Source of the DNA: Cristatella mucedo | Taxonomy: Eukaryota > Bryozoa > Phylactolaemata > Cristatellidae | Reading direction: 5' to 3' | NCBI GenBank assembly: GCA_009760855.2 | Contig: WPIO01000035.1 | Span: forward strand, 669,001-733,000 | DNA length: 64,000 nucleotides | In this document: positions 35,901-47,282 of the stretch, one piece after another | Layout of the letters: each line of letters begins with the position of its first letter | Position numbering within the stretch: the first letter of the stretch is position 1 | Program-made: the position numbers and the translations under genes | Notes under the pieces: model-generated | What the model saw: the letters and a program-made list of their open reading frames with translations, nothing else | What the model was told of the DNA's origin: nothing | Databases searched by the model: none

Positions 35901-38900
35901 GAAAACACGATCGAACAAGATCGAAACACGATGGAATGCACTCTATCAGAGCTCTTCAAGAGATGGCTGAATCTGAGAGCTCTCAAAGCATCTTCTACAT
36001 GGTTTACCCATACTGACATCTCATGGCATCAACAACATGCTACTCTAGCTGTTGCAGCTCAATGACAAAACATGTAACGTGTACATTCATAATGGTTCCA
36101 GGGTTTGCAGCACCGAAACACAGGATTAATCGACAGGAACTAACTCATGCAGCAACACTTCTAGCCATAAATCTACTTAGCTTAGCAGGATGTTGATTAC
36201 CATCAGTCCGAACGATTGTTTAAGCTAGGCATCTCTCAATGGGGTCACAAGCTCTCGTGCTCGCTCAGACCAACAACTTATCGCAAGATCGCCCAGTGAT
36301 AAACTATCCAGTGATGCTCCAAAAAGCTAAGATGAAAGCAGGCAAATCGCAGGGTCTAGCAGGATCTATAAGCCTTTACACATCTGGTCACGTGCTCAGT
36401 CCATATTCCCATCTGATGCACATTAGCATCTCAACACTGAGACCATAACAATAAGGAACGGATTGACAGGCCGGCAGTCGATGCTTGCTAACTGATACTG
36501 CAGGGCAAGGCGCCCAAAGCGCTGGACGAAATGCTGCTTGCTAACCTCGAGTGGCAAAGTTCGACGATCTTCTTGATAGGAAGGATGACTGCTGTGGTGG
36601 TCGGAATGTGATCGAACACAGCTAGCTTTGTGCCTTCTTTGAGTGTGGAGCTGATTAATTCTAGAACCTTGACGAAGAGGGCAAGCAATTATGTGGCAGG
36701 AATCTATCTATACATTGCTGGCCGGCACTGGCAGACACACAGACACGCACTCGTACATGCACATGTTATGCTGATCCGAGCTGATCACGTGCTGGCGACT
36801 TACGGCTTCTTCACTCTCTAATGGAACAGGCAAGTGCTCTTGCTGTGATACTGCTCCAGTCAATGCGCAGACGTGGTCGACAGCCTTATTGACAGCACCT
36901 GCAACGGTAGGAAGAAGGGAAGGTACACGGCCTAGACTTGGATGTGGTACTTTGATATACAAATCAATGAGATATGCTGTAAGGTAAAAGCTCTCCAGGT
37001 AACAGAAGAGAACGAGCCAGCATAATCCTGCCAGCAGAGAACTTCAGCAAACCAGAAAAAAGCAATCGGATAATGAAAACTACTTTTTCAGGGAGAAGCA
37101 CACGTTTTGCAGTCCTTGCAAGGTAACAGGCTGCAAACCTTGCAAACTGCACGAGTCCTTTGCGATATTTACAAACAGAATATTTCAAGATCGATGAGGT
37201 GGAATTTACAGCTGGAAGTTTATACAGTGCTCAGTTGGATCATGCATAGTTGGGTAGTACGTGCCTGTTTTGTCAAGCAAGGGGTTTCATCACTAGCCTA
37301 TTAAGGCTGACCAAGGCACTTACTCATTATCTTTGTCATCATCAGCAGCAGATAGTGCAGATCAGCACCGGCATAAATGCACTAGAAAGCCAGCAGATCA
37401 ATTTCAAGCAAATCAATAAAGCAAACAATATGACTAAAGCATATTACATTAAAACACAAAAATGCGCAAATGCTCTTGTCTGTGAAAGAAGACAAAACGT
37501 CTTAGATATAGATAAACAATTATATCTACATCTACAATCTCTCCTGATACCATCAAGTTGCAAGCTTTGATGGAACTTTCGAAGAAAACCAATGGGGATG
37601 CTGCTTATAGACTTGTGTGCAAAGATTGCACTAAGCTCGGCAAAGGAATGAAACATAAAGCACTAGGTCAGGTGTCAGGGGCTAAGCAGCCGAAATGCAC
37701 CAGGACACTTAAACTCTTCTTTGTGGTCGCATACTGCATAATATGAAAGGCTGGGATCATACTGTCTGGAAAGGACAGCAACACATTCAGATATGAAAAA
37801 CGAACGTAAAATACATAAAAACAGAGTCAAGTACAAGCACTGAAAACACATACTGTATATGCAAACATGAGCAAGTACACACACACACACATACACACAC
37901 GCGCGCTCGCACATACACATACATGCACACAATGGCTAGTGATGCAACAAACCGATATAAACATACGCACACGATAGCAAACCATGCAAATATAGTCCAG
38001 AAGGTACACTCACCGTAAATTACATCGAGACTATATATAACGTCCCCCTTTTGAAAAGCCAGAGATCTGAGAATGGTGCTGGCTGCAGTTGTAGCATTCG
38101 TAATCAAGACGAGATCTGTAGCATCACATCCTACGGCAAAAGAAAAGCACTGCAAACGCTAGCTACGTAACAAATGCTTCGAGCGGCCCTTGAATACAAC
38201 CACTTTGCCGTACAGTTCAAGGCAGTTGGCTATTGTGAGGCCAGTTGAATCACACTGCCACGATATCTACTTGGGCCTGTTTGGTGCCAACGGGACAGAG
38301 TAAAAAGTTCTGAACCGTAGCTACGGCTGGCATCACATCGGCAGTAACTTTTCCTCTATGCTGGTCATCTGCCACTATACCCTAAGTGGCTTGTACAACG
38401 AGCTTTTGCAGCAAAAAAAGCAGGATGGCGATTTGATGCCCGCCACAGCCTCCAGGGCATCGGCAATGCTGGTGCATCATGGAGGAGTGATTTCCGGGTC
38501 GTAGGCAGAGACCAGGAGGGCTTTAGCCTGCACCCTTCAGCCTCTTCCACTCTTCTTTAGCTGCAGCTGCTCCAACACATCTTGGAGGGTTTGCATGAGA
38601 AAAGCCTATTCCAAAATAGACTGCATAAAAAGGATTATTCCTATCGTTTAATATTGAATCGTTCAGCTTGATATGCCACATGCATTATGCAAGGCATCAG
38701 TTGGGAGCTGACAACCGGCCTCTATGTAAGCCGTTTCGAAAATTTCATCGATAGTCCCAGCACCGGTGGGATTGCCATTCGTCGGTAGGCAGACTGCCCG
38801 GCTGTGGTTGTTCAATGGCCAGCAGTCAAGATCCGAGGCTCATTAAAGGGTCAGATCGAATTGGCCTGGCCCCTCTACCAAGACAGTGGGGTAGGCACGA

Positions 38901-41900
38901 CGTTCTGCTAGCTGCTGGCGAGTGCTGAACGGGCATTGACATCCGCTAGATTCCTTCTGGGTAGGTCTAAGGGGAAGGGGCTGCAGCCCCATAGATCTCC
39001 TTGGCTATGCCATCACACATATGCATTAACTAGCCTGTGCGACACTTAGTGACTTGGGCGATCGAAGGCACCGACATGCGGCCGAGATATCCAGCGGAGA
39101 TAGCAGAGAAACTCTAACGTTTCCGACTAAAACCAAAAAGTATCAATTCAAATAAAACAGGTATTCTGAATGCAGCACTTCCCACAGGACGGCAGAGGCA
39201 AAAATTAAGCACGGCTCACAATTCAGAGAGGTGGCAGATGTATGGACAAATTAGATGGCCGATGACTGATCTGCCGTCCTGTCTCCGGTGGCCCTTTCAA
39301 CATCCACCCCCTGCTGTCGACATAACAACGAAGAGAATGGATAAGACAATACAGAGGCCTTTGTTGAATACATATTGTAATACTGTTGTAACTGCTACTC
39401 TCAACGGCCCACCCTGAAATTACACAGTTGTAACTGCTACTCTCAACGGCCCACCCTGAAATTACACACTACACTTGGATCAATACAGTGCAGTGTGGCT
39501 GAAGCTTACTAATGACAGTGGTGAGCATATTTTGTAACCAGGCAACAAGGTTACAATGACTTCCAGTGCTGCTTAGACCAGACTCTATTTTGAGACCAAT
39601 GTATTGGGCAGCACAGGGCGGCCTTACGAGCAGTGCTGGGAGGTATCAGCAGTCCCTACAAGCTCTTTGCAGCTGCAGACATACGTAGAATCGAGTCATT
39701 TGAAACCGGCCTCCCGATCAGGCCAGATAAGATAAGAGGTATAGATAAGATAAGAGGATAAGATAAGATAAGAGGATAAGAGGCCGGGAATTTCGCTCAC
39801 CCGGGGTCCCTCCCTCCTCCGAAGCATACGAGCCTTCGATCGAACTAGCGTGACAAGCAGGCTGCCGGCAGCTGCTTGTCACGCTGGTTCGATAGGCCAC
39901 TCTAATTTGAGCTATCAAATAGGTGCCACCAGTCGCAGGAGTACGAGCTGGTCGCGGTTTGCATCGCTAGAGGTTAACAAGCCAGCTCCGCACCACTTAG
40001 GAGGCTAACGGAACGCCAAAACAAACGCCTAGACTGTCTGGTCAAACTACCAAAGAGCTTTGAGAAGGCTGGCACAATCAGGTTCATTGAAAGCACCAGC
40101 AAAATTCTTGCAGCATGCGATATGTTGAGGCAAAATAAACCAGAGACTAAACAAGGATTCTATCCAATCATTCGGCTATTTTCAATTAACCATCGTGCAA
40201 TAGTCATCATGAAAAAACTCGGTCGTGCAACCAGCCACGGTTATCGTAATTCCCAAATCCAATCCAGCAGTAAAGTGACATCGGGCAGCCCAGGCCGTAG
40301 ACCTGCTGTTAGTATTCAGACAGCCAGCTATTCACAGACGGCATGCCGGTGCTAGCAATGCAAAAACGGCACGGCCACTCACCGACAAACCCGGCCATTT
40401 CACGTGTGACGTAACACAAAAGTGGAATAAGATTTCGATCGATCTGACGAAGTGGCTGAGTATCGGTGTAATACATCAACTTCTACAAAGGAAAAGGGCA
40501 AAGCTTGTGTATTGCAATTTCGCAATCGTGTCGCGGCTGTCATCGCACCTAGCAAAGAACACTGCTGTTCCGAATCGAGTCCACAATCAACCTCGGGCTT
40601 CCTGCAAATTAGTGGCCTGTCCAATGAGAAGGCTGGCAAGGTGACCCAGTCCTCTCATCGGATGGGTGATAAGCTTGCTCACCACAACTGACCGCCTCAG
40701 AGCTTGACCGCACGTGCATCAGGCCAATAGCCAAATCCACCTGGGGGGAGAGGCCAAACATACACCGCGGCTGATTACGTTGAAAACGTACATAGAAACG
40801 CCGCAAGAGCAAGGCTGCCTGCTGGTTCAGGAGTAACCGCTAGTGGGGGGGGGGGCCTTTACAAGTCGTACAAACCGAGTGCTACACCACTGCACCGAGT
40901 GCTACACCTACACCACTGCGCTCGATACATTTGCAAATCAAAGTCAGTGACAGAAGTGCCACATAATCAAGTTAAAACCCAGCGTGCTAGAATATTCAGA
41001 CTTCAAATCGCTATTAAGGGGATCGGCCACAAGTAGAAACTCGTCCACATAGCACCACCAAAGATGGAAATTGCACACCGAGGGAGATGCTGCTGCTGCT
41101 GCGGTGAGCTCAAAGCCGGTCGGTTTGCATTGCTGGCCAACAAGTCAACAAGTCGCACAACAAGGCAACTGCAGAGAACACGGGTAAATTTGGCAGCAAA
41201 GTGCAAGCATTGATGCAGTGAGTCTGCGGCCTCATACCTGCAAAGAAGCTAAAGTGTGTCTGCACATTGAGACGTGTACACGAACGAAAGGCACTGCAAA
41301 GCCATTGTTCCGAGAGGACTCGGAAAAACAGAGGCCACCACAGCAATTCAGCTGGGTGTACATGAGTCAGACCGAGGTCCTCTCGATGGCAGATGCATGA
41401 CTGAAGCTGCTGCTGCTAATGATGCCGCTGCAATGCTGACCGTGCAGAGGTCAAGCTCGGTGCTCTTTCTCAAGCACGACCAAGATCGAGCATTGCGGCA
41501 ATCCAGCACTACGTGTCCGTCGTAGATCACTCTGCTGCCAAGGGCTTGCAGCTACTGGCGGAGGCAGGCACCGCTGTGGCTCGCGATTCGAGAAATGGAA
41601 CTGACACAGAGGCCATTCCTGCCGATATTGCTCGTTCGAAGAAATGCATCGTCGGCAAACAACGAGCGACAGCCGCTATGGACGACGCACGAACCACAGC
41701 AGCGCGGCCAGCGTATTCGGTTTGACCGAAGACGCTAGTGAATGAAATCGTAGGGCTACTCGGCAGACTAAATAGCCGTGCTGGCTCACTAGCCGTGCAC
41801 CTAAATAGCTGTGATTGCTCGCTAGGTAAGGCGGCGGCTTTTCACGACCTCGTTCCCCAGGTCGTGGGTTCGAATCCTGAGGTGGGCGATCCTTTATCGA

Positions 41901-43122
41901 TGCTGCAAGCGGTGGTGATAGCCGTAAAGGCTCTTCTGTCGCTAAACAAAAGAGGCTGTCAAATCAGCTAGCATATTTTTTTTAAATGGGGGGACCACAT
42001 AGTATCGAGACACACAGCAGCAAACTACATATTGCTAGAGTAATCGGATATACATACTTGTACAAGGAAGCGTCCGATTCTAACTAAGGCAAGCGTGTAC
42101 GAGCGCCGGCACCTGTATAGCATGGTCAGAAGACGTGCGCCAGTTTTCAAGAGGGCTGAAACTTGCTCAGGCCCACCAATCGGGAAGCAAGGGGGGGGGG
42201 GCTCGTGCAAGCCTCTGGCCTCTCCACCCCCCAGCGCTCCTCTTTCAGCAGGCACCCACTCAGCGTGTCAAAGAAACGCGAGGTGTGGGCAGAATGGCGC
42301 AAGGACTCTCAGCAGCAAAGGAAAGTAAGACCAAGCAAATGAGCCTGCATACAGATGGCTGTCACAACACACGTGGCAGCAGCAGGACCCACAAGTCCTG
42401 CTGCTGCCGTGCATGCTGAGGCTGCCCTTCCCTCCCAAGACTGGATCGATCAGCTGGGATGCTCACCGAGAAACAAGCAGCCAGACGCAGTACAGCTAGC
42501 TAGCTATACGACCGACCGTCCGAAGCGAGAGGCTCGGCTTCTCTCACTCTCGGCGAGCCAAAGAATGTCCCATCGAGCCCGGTGCTGTTTTCTAATAGCC
42601 AGCAGCTCTGGTGTAGGACAGATGCCAACTGTACCTCGATAATGGCTACGCTTACAATGCTGCCGTCGTCGGTCTTCCATGTCACACGACGGGTCTGATA
42701 CCTTTCTTCGGCTGCACCCTAGCTGCTGTCCTTGTGCCACTAGCAAACTACATGCGGGTGGGAGGTGCATGGGGGGATAATCACGGCCCCTGCCGGCCCA
42801 CTAGCCATGCGGTTCGGGGTGTGCCAATTTGCTACAACATGCGAGTCGGCATGACTACGAAGTGTGTCTAATGCATCTCAACCTGCAACACAAAAGAGTT
42901 CTCAGGATCGGAAACTAGCGAGGCAGCGTTGGAATGTAAAATTAAGGCCGTCTATACGTCACAGACAGCAGCCAGCAGTGGCAGGGCCACGACCTCGCAT
43001 GCGCAGGTCACGTGCTCGCACTGCACCATGCCATGTGCTCGCGCTGCACCACGAACTTGGCAGACGTCGAGGCTTTCCTTCACAGCCGTTCCGAATGCTC
43101 CATGGTTCAGAAACGTGAATTC
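29750..43122 (-). CDS. class V aminotransferase / isopenicillin N epimerase-like PLP enzyme (spliced gene)
   Basis: Eight consecutive exons (38130-38014, 36898-36804, 36667-36546, 35536-35313, 33109-32999, 32642-32586, 31975-31866, 29998-29750) have AG acceptors and GT donors. All intron phases agree and the chain gives 361 residues plus a stop. A probable N-terminal exon lies at 43122-43057; the 5' end and about 35 residues between it and 38130 are not found. Landmarks in order: FLNHGAFG, LVLITNATTA, KLAVFDHIPTTTAVILP, VDGAHALG (Asp contacting the PLP pyridine nitrogen), NCHKWFCAPK (Lys of HKW is the expected Schiff-base lysine), WGTSLMAPDHLL, MASVELP and LRISAHVYNEYEEYERL. This is the cysteine desulfurase-like fold-type I class V family. 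Substrate and reaction are unknown for animal members; 'isopenicillin epimerase' is only the family name. The C-terminus (about 45 residues) is Ala/Ser-rich and not conserved. Introns carry LINE B, LINE A and SINE pieces. Confidence 0.88.
30904..31410 (-). mobile_element. LINE B 3' fragment in the last intron
   Basis: Starts with the ATTACATTTC-type tail (30904-30914) and 3' UTR, and includes the RT C-terminal signature NKLAVPFLHLQTVG near 31225-31270. It is homologous to 10174-10660. Confidence 0.85.
31866..31975 (-). CDS. aminotransferase gene, exon
   Basis: Acceptor TTGTTGCAG, donor GAG|GTAATT. It encodes SMASVELPKAFNDWQEDLPT followed by KMVRVQDALFFEYKIE, with a split Ala codon at the start. 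Confidence 0.9.
32515..32575 (-). mobile_element. SINE2 3' end, decayed
   Basis: On the minus strand CATATGTGACTCGAAAGAG, a hairpin remnant (TTAGCTCTCTTAGGGTGC) and TATGCCGATATC. It lies in the intron between the 31975 and 32586 exons. Confidence 0.55.
32586..32642 (-). CDS. aminotransferase gene, short exon
   Basis: 57 bp; acceptor TTTGTTTCAG, donor CTTG|GTAAGT. It encodes HRLADLWGTSLMAPDHLL with split codons on both sides that complete Ala codons. Both phases fit the neighbours. Confidence 0.88.
32999..33109 (-). CDS. aminotransferase gene, exon
   Basis: Acceptor TTGCACTCAG, donor GCTG|GTAGGT. It encodes TGYYSFNLALHTTLRFWKTI and then GPERIRTYCHDLAVKA. The T-G-Y-Y/S-F start corresponds to the T-R-D-x-S/T motif of the family, with the usual Arg-Asp replaced. 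Confidence 0.88.
33110..34165. other. intron sequence
   Basis: First part of the 2.2 kb intron between the 35313 and 33109 exons. Nothing else was recognised. Confidence 0.5.
34166..34416. repeat. 125-bp tandem duplication
   Basis: Units 34166-34290 and 34291-34416 are nearly identical (few differences, e.g. CCCAAAGCCTGCC versus CCCAGAGCCTGTC). It is intronic. Confidence 0.97.
34540..34640 (+). mobile_element. LINE A 3' stub in an intron
   Basis: GTTTAGAAAGAGATTAAG..TTCTCTGAGGGTGCTATACG, then ATGTACTATTATTATAAC. It contains the hairpin and a short TTA tail. Confidence 0.78.
35038..35176 (+). mobile_element. SINE1 in an intron
   Basis: Decayed head (GGTCGCGAGATTGAGTCC at the B-box position), body AACGGTGGTGATAGCCGTAA and end AAATGAGGCTATTCGAC. 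Confidence 0.78.
35313..35536 (-). CDS. aminotransferase gene, catalytic-lysine exon
   Basis: 224 bp; acceptor CATTCGTAG, donor CAAG|GTGATG. It carries VPVMVDGAHALGSLDLNL with the PLP aspartate, DFYFANCHKWFCAPKSSAIM with the putative PLP lysine, and VVSWGFGRGFGAEFIWQ. This is the most conserved part of the gene. Confidence 0.93.
35537..36545. other. intron sequence
   Basis: About 1 kb intron with no recognised repeat. Confidence 0.5.
36546..36667 (-). CDS. aminotransferase gene, exon
   Basis: Acceptor CTTCGTCAAG, donor TCGAG|GTTAGC. It encodes VLELISSTLKEGTKLAVFDH and IPTTTAVILPIKKIVELCHS, and the split Arg codon is completed by the next exon. Confidence 0.9.
36804..36898 (-). CDS. aminotransferase gene, exon
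   Basis: Acceptor CCGTTGCAG, donor GCC|GTAAGT. It encodes AVNKAVDHVCALTGAVSQQE and HLPVPLESEEA, preceded by a split Gly codon shared with the previous exon. Confidence 0.87.
36899..38013. other. intron with a CA-rich run
   Basis: Intron of about 1.1 kb. An imperfect ACAC/ATAC microsatellite lies at 37878-37932. Confidence 0.6.
38014..38130 (-). CDS. aminotransferase gene, exon
   Basis: Acceptor TTTGCCGTAG, donor TACG|GTGAGT. It encodes CDATDLVLITNATTAASTIL and RSLAFQKGDVIYSLDVIY. The N-A-T-T-A segment is the conserved phosphate-contact region. It begins one base into a codon, so an upstream exon must exist. Confidence 0.9.
39385..39468. repeat. 42-bp tandem duplication
   Basis: Two apparently identical units starting GTTGTAACTGCTACTCTC at 39385 and 39427. 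Confidence 0.95.
39720..39785. repeat. GATAA-type simple repeat
   Basis: Repeated GATAAGATAAGAG words, about 60 bp. Confidence 0.9.
39839..39893. repeat. 22-bp-arm inverted repeat (hairpin)
   Basis: The left arm at 39839-39860 (ATCGAACTAGCGTGACAAGC...) pairs with the right arm at 39872-39893 with one mismatch. The loop CTGCCGGCAG is itself palindromic. Confidence 0.92.
41805..41972 (+). mobile_element. SINE1 (tRNA-derived), well preserved
   Basis: A-box-like TTGCTCGCTAGGTAAGGCGG, palindromic CACGACCTCG...AGGTCGTG, B box GGTTCGAATCC at 41867-41877, body GCAAGCGGTGGTGATAGCCG and end AGAGGCTGTCAAATCAGCTA. Confidence 0.9.
43057..43122 (-). CDS. aminotransferase gene, probable N-terminal exon
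   Basis: Acceptor TTCTTTTATAG followed by 22 codons, EFTFLNHGAFGTAVKESLDV then CQ. The FLNHGAFG motif is the N-terminal hallmark of this class V subgroup. The donor is weak (CAA|GTTCGT), so the right boundary is uncertain, and the join to the 38130 exon is not demonstrated. Confidence 0.6.
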
Positions 43123-43254
43123 CTATAAAAGAACCAGACAGTCGGCAGAAATCACCGGAGCAAATATCGGGAATCATCCACCATGTCGGCACCATTAGCA
43201 GACAGACTCGTGACGGTTGGCAGAACGACACAGGCTGGACAAATAAAAAAAAAT

Positions 43255-43405
43255 GTTAGCTGTTTAAAAAAGCCTCATCTGTATAGCAAAAGAGGCTCAA
43301 CGTCCATCCCCACCGCTTGCAGTTGGCAATAAAGAATCGTCTACTGCAGCACTCGAACCCACGACCTGAGTCATGAAGAGCAAGCACCTTAATCCTAGGC
43401 TAAGA
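43255..43405 (-). mobile_element. SINE1
   Basis: Minus strand: B box GGTTCGAGTGC-like, body CAAGCGGTGGGGATGG and end AGAGGCTTTTTTAAAC. Diverged. Confidence 0.8.
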
Positions 43406-43784
43406 CCCACGGGCAATAGTACAGGTACCCGCTGCCACACAGCAAGGAAAGGAGAGAAGGCAAAATCGAAAGTCACAGAGTACATTCCAAAGCTAATCCG
43501 GTGCGGTGAGATGGGGTCGGGCGATTTGCCTGATTTTGCTAAGACAACTCATACTTGCAACTAAGGTAGGCTCGGCAGGCCATTAATCACTTAGCTGCTT
43601 AGCTTCTTAGGGCAAGATCTCATCATAGGATTCAAATCCTTCATGCCAGCACACAGCAGCTGTCCCATGAAGCAGATAGACTGCATCTTTGAGACACCAT
43701 CTACACTGTATTCTGACTTCCCCTTCAGCTATGCTTTGTTTGAAGCATCGAGGCTGACATGACCCCCATCATAATTACTATAAT

Positions 43785-43852
43785 ATATACACACACACAT
43801 ATATATATATGCATATATATATATGCATATATATATATATATATATATTATA
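43785..43852. repeat. AC/AT microsatellite
   Basis: ACACACACAT followed by (TA)n with GCATAT interruptions. Confidence 0.95.
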
Positions 43853-43857
43853 GTAAT

Positions 43858-45175
43858 ATAATACAATATAAAATAATAAATAAGACATTTGTATGGCACC
43901 CTAAGATAACTAAACTAGCTACAACTAAATCTAGTTCTAGACACTTCATATTTGCTATAATGGAAGCATGTCGATTGGCTAGGGATAGCATTGCCTGGTG
44001 TCAGCAATCAATAAGCACACAAAAATCAATAATAAAAATCAATAAGCACACAAAGGAAAACTCACACGAACTCACCAAATGACGTGAGGAACAGGTGTTT
44101 TTTTTAGCTTCTTTTTAAATGTCGAGTAATGTCGTGACATCAGTCGAGCATGAGTTACGGTTTTTGGAAGCATACAAACTAATTGCATGGTCTACAAAGG
44201 ATTTGAGGCTGGTTAGAGGCACAGCCAAACGTCTGGAAACAGAACAGCAGGTGCAGCACGGCCTAGCCGGATTGGGAAGTAGTTCCGATAGGTAGGCTGG
44301 AGCAAGAGAGTCAAGGAACCTAACAGTGACAGACAAAAGATTTAAGTCAACACACAGCTTGATCGGGAGCCAGTGTAAGTCGGTGAGAAGTGGTGTTATG
44401 TGGCAACTGTGACGTTCACGACAGACAAGCCTGGCTGCAGAATGTTTCACCAACTGTAAGCACCTGATTGCACAGGCCGGAAGACCTGAGAGTAATGAGT
44501 TACAAAAGTAGAGGTGGGATATCTCAAATGCATGGACCAACTTCGATATGGTACCCCTGTCTAAGCAGCCCGAATTATTTTGCATTATTGGGTAGCAGAA
44601 AGTAGGTAGACTTGACTGTGGAGCTGATGTTGTCGTCTTACGAAAGGTCACTTTGGAGGAGGACACCCAGGTTGTGTGCATATGCGATAGGAGATATGCT
44701 GGCCAAGCCCAGCTTGAGGGTTAGATTTCTAATTTTTGCGTAACACTAGGTTTACCCAAAATCAATAAATTGGTTTCATCATTTAATTTGAGAAAGTGTA
44801 TTGCCATCCAATTGCTGATATCAGCAATACATGCAGCCAAGAAGTGGAGAGAGTTAAAGTTGGTGGAAGGTAGGGAGGGATCAAAGCACAGGTACAGCTG
44901 TGCCATCTGCATAAACAAGAAAACCCAGATTGTGCTTGGCGATTACATCGGCAAGAGGGCGAGTATAAATTGTGAAACGAAGTAGACCATGCACAGAGCC
45001 CTGGAGTACTCCATATGTTAGAGGCTCCTTGGATAAATAACTGTTGCCTGTAGAGGTAAAGGCTTCAAAGTATTCTGCTGAGATAGGACCTAGACTATTG
45101 CAGTGTCAGCGATGCTCGGTCAGCGATGCCCGGTCAGGGATGAAAGGAGCTCAAGAAAGACTTTGTGACAATACA
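43858..45175 (-). mobile_element. LINE A copy, old and frameshifted
   Basis: Minus strand: tail and decayed hairpin at 43865-43945, RT C-terminal half at 44115-44681 (SRLYFCN-like, LLTDLHWLPIKL, APAYLSELLP) and thumb/palm end at 44721-44918 (LYLCFDPSLPST, FLKLNDE). Many stops are present. The 5' side ends near 45175 with the RT fingers missing. Confidence 0.85.
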
Positions 45176-45204
45176 TACATTTATCCAGACTAGCGTCTGT
45201 ACAG

Positions 45205-45372
45205 CTGTGTGGGTTCGGCCCAGCGGTTAAGGAGCTCACCGTGAACCAAGGTCAAGGTGAATGAATCTATTTGACGACCGAGGTCGTGGGTTGGAGCCCC
45301 GTGGCACGTGTGAAGCACCCGAATACAGACTGAGTTCTCTTGAGGTGCTATGCAAATGAATTACATATGCGT
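45205..45372 (+). mobile_element. SINE2
   Basis: Head GGTTCGGCCCAGCGGTTAAG, B-box-like GGTCGTGGGTTGGAGCCCC, hairpin remnant CACCCGAATACAGACTGAG and GAGGTGCTATGCAAATGAATTA. Confidence 0.85.
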
Positions 45373-46077
45373 TTTTCATACACTTGAGTTAAAAGAAAAG
45401 CTTGACGGCAGCATAAACAAAGAGATTCCCTTAACTAAAGGTTTTCCTTAAACGTTATCGCTATGCCGTGCACTGTCCTGCGGCAGAAATCCAGATAGTC
45501 AAGACTCGCTGTGTCCCACTTGTTATAAGAGCAGTGCGCTTGCTTTCGAATGTGACACGGCTGCTAATATTGCAAAGCACTCGGACGGTATGAGAGCCGC
45601 ACAAAGTGCTCGTCACTCTGCCCTATCGTGGGTTTCGCTTTGGCTTAATCTTTGCTTTGTTGCGCGTCACACGCAGGACTCTCTAGCTGTTTTCTCAGCA
45701 TCTCTAGGAGGCACCTCGGAGCGTGCAGACTATGAACACCTACACACCGAGAACGGTCTATACGAGCAAATGAGTGAACGACTGTTGAATCGTTTGGCAC
45801 CAGCAAAGGATGCACCGGTTCACCGGGTAGCTGTAAAAGTATCGATGCCTTAACGCTCTAAAACGGTCAAGGCTCACATAAAAAAAAATGGAAAGGTAGG
45901 CTGCATCTATCAAAAGGCAGGGGGAAAGGCTTGCCGATGCCAGAGCCTTCTAATGAGACAAAAAAGCCTATACACTGTGCTGCTGCAGGTTGCTGCGCCT
46001 CTTCGATGTCTGTCAACAACCTAGCGTCTATAGGTAAGTAGCATCAGAGTGAATCATGAAGCCCCAGCGAGCGACCG

Positions 46078-46134
<57 letters not shown>

Positions 46135-47282
46135 TTAGCACTCGGTGCTCGCTCCGTGTGACCTGCGGCTGCCACGTGACACGCACTCCTCCAAGCTGAT
46201 CGTAGCCCTGAAATACTTAACAGGTGGAATGGCAGACCGCACCTCACACGTCTCACACCTCACACTTTAAATGGCAGCGCTGGTGCTGCACAATATCCTG
46301 CGCTGTGTAGCCTGCTTCCGACGCATGTCCATTCTCCTTCCCACCGATCCGGTGGGCAGATAAATTCCGTTTGATATGCAGAAGGACAGGCCTCTCTTGG
46401 AAGAGGTCTACTGTCCTTCTGCTGGCAAGTTCCCAAATCAATTTGGTTTCTAGAATGATGCTGGAACGTGTACAGTGTCGAGCTGTGCGTGGTCGATGCA
46501 GGCTACATCAGCACGTGCACTAGTGGTGGTGACTCGAAACCAAGCTAACATTAGGAATTGAACGTGTACACCACTCCCACAAAATATCCTCCACATTGAA
46601 TTAGCACTACATTCTTAGTCTCATTATTTGTGTGCCGACCGAGCATATTTACTAGCTTTCCCCCTTTACTTCCTAAAACGGCCGAAGAAATATTTGTAGC
46701 TTCTTGGATTGTTTCATTTCTGAGCCTGCATTCAAATGGCACTGCAATACTTTTGTAAGTAACAATACTAGTATCGATGTTGATCACAAATCTGCTGTCT
46801 CTTGGTATCAAGTGCAAACGTGCGTGGGAGTGCATCCAGGCTTGCCATGGGGGTAAGCATGCATGCATGCACTGCATCACGGCACATGCATGCAGCATGC
46901 ACACTTTCACACAGGTGACTCAAAGGCAAACAAAATCAGTTGGCGATTAAATCCCACAGAGCCGTTAACACGAAAGACACGCACGCTGCTTCGACAACAC
47001 ACGGGCACATGCCATTAAACAAAAAGCATGCGTGGTGATTACCTGCGCCACTACCTAGCTCTGCTGATTATTCTGAGTGCCAACCTCTGCAGCCAGCAAC
47101 AAGGTGCTCTCATGTGACTGTGCCACGCAGAATGCTCCGATCTACTGCACTCGGACCTCGTTCTATACTCACATTCCACGTCTTGCTGACAAGGTTAAAG
47201 GGCAGTCGAGAAGAGCATGGCTGCTTCAGAACGCCACTCACCCTAGTGACACCAAGCGCTACTAGCGTTTCTTGTGCGTTGT
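45373..47282. other. no confident gene
   Basis: Short ORFs on both strands (e.g. 45590-45853 plus, 46551-46910 minus) match no family I know. A GA microsatellite lies at 46081-46132. This could include the 5' end of the aminotransferase gene, but no first exon is recognisable. Confidence 0.4.
46081..46132. repeat. (GA)n microsatellite
   Basis: About 52 bp of uninterrupted GA. Confidence 0.98.

Larger units (their letters stand above)
38131..43056. other. long intron or unresolved exon region of the aminotransferase gene
   Basis: Expected to hold the exon for the W..Y.E.QP..F.DREL segment of the family, which I could not find by reading. A candidate small exon lies at 42661-42720 on the minus strand (acceptor GGGTGCAG, donor ATT|GTAAGC, peptide EERYQTRRVTWKTDDGSI), but it does not match the expected segment. 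The interval also holds tandem repeats, one hairpin and a SINE1, listed separately. Confidence 0.4.
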
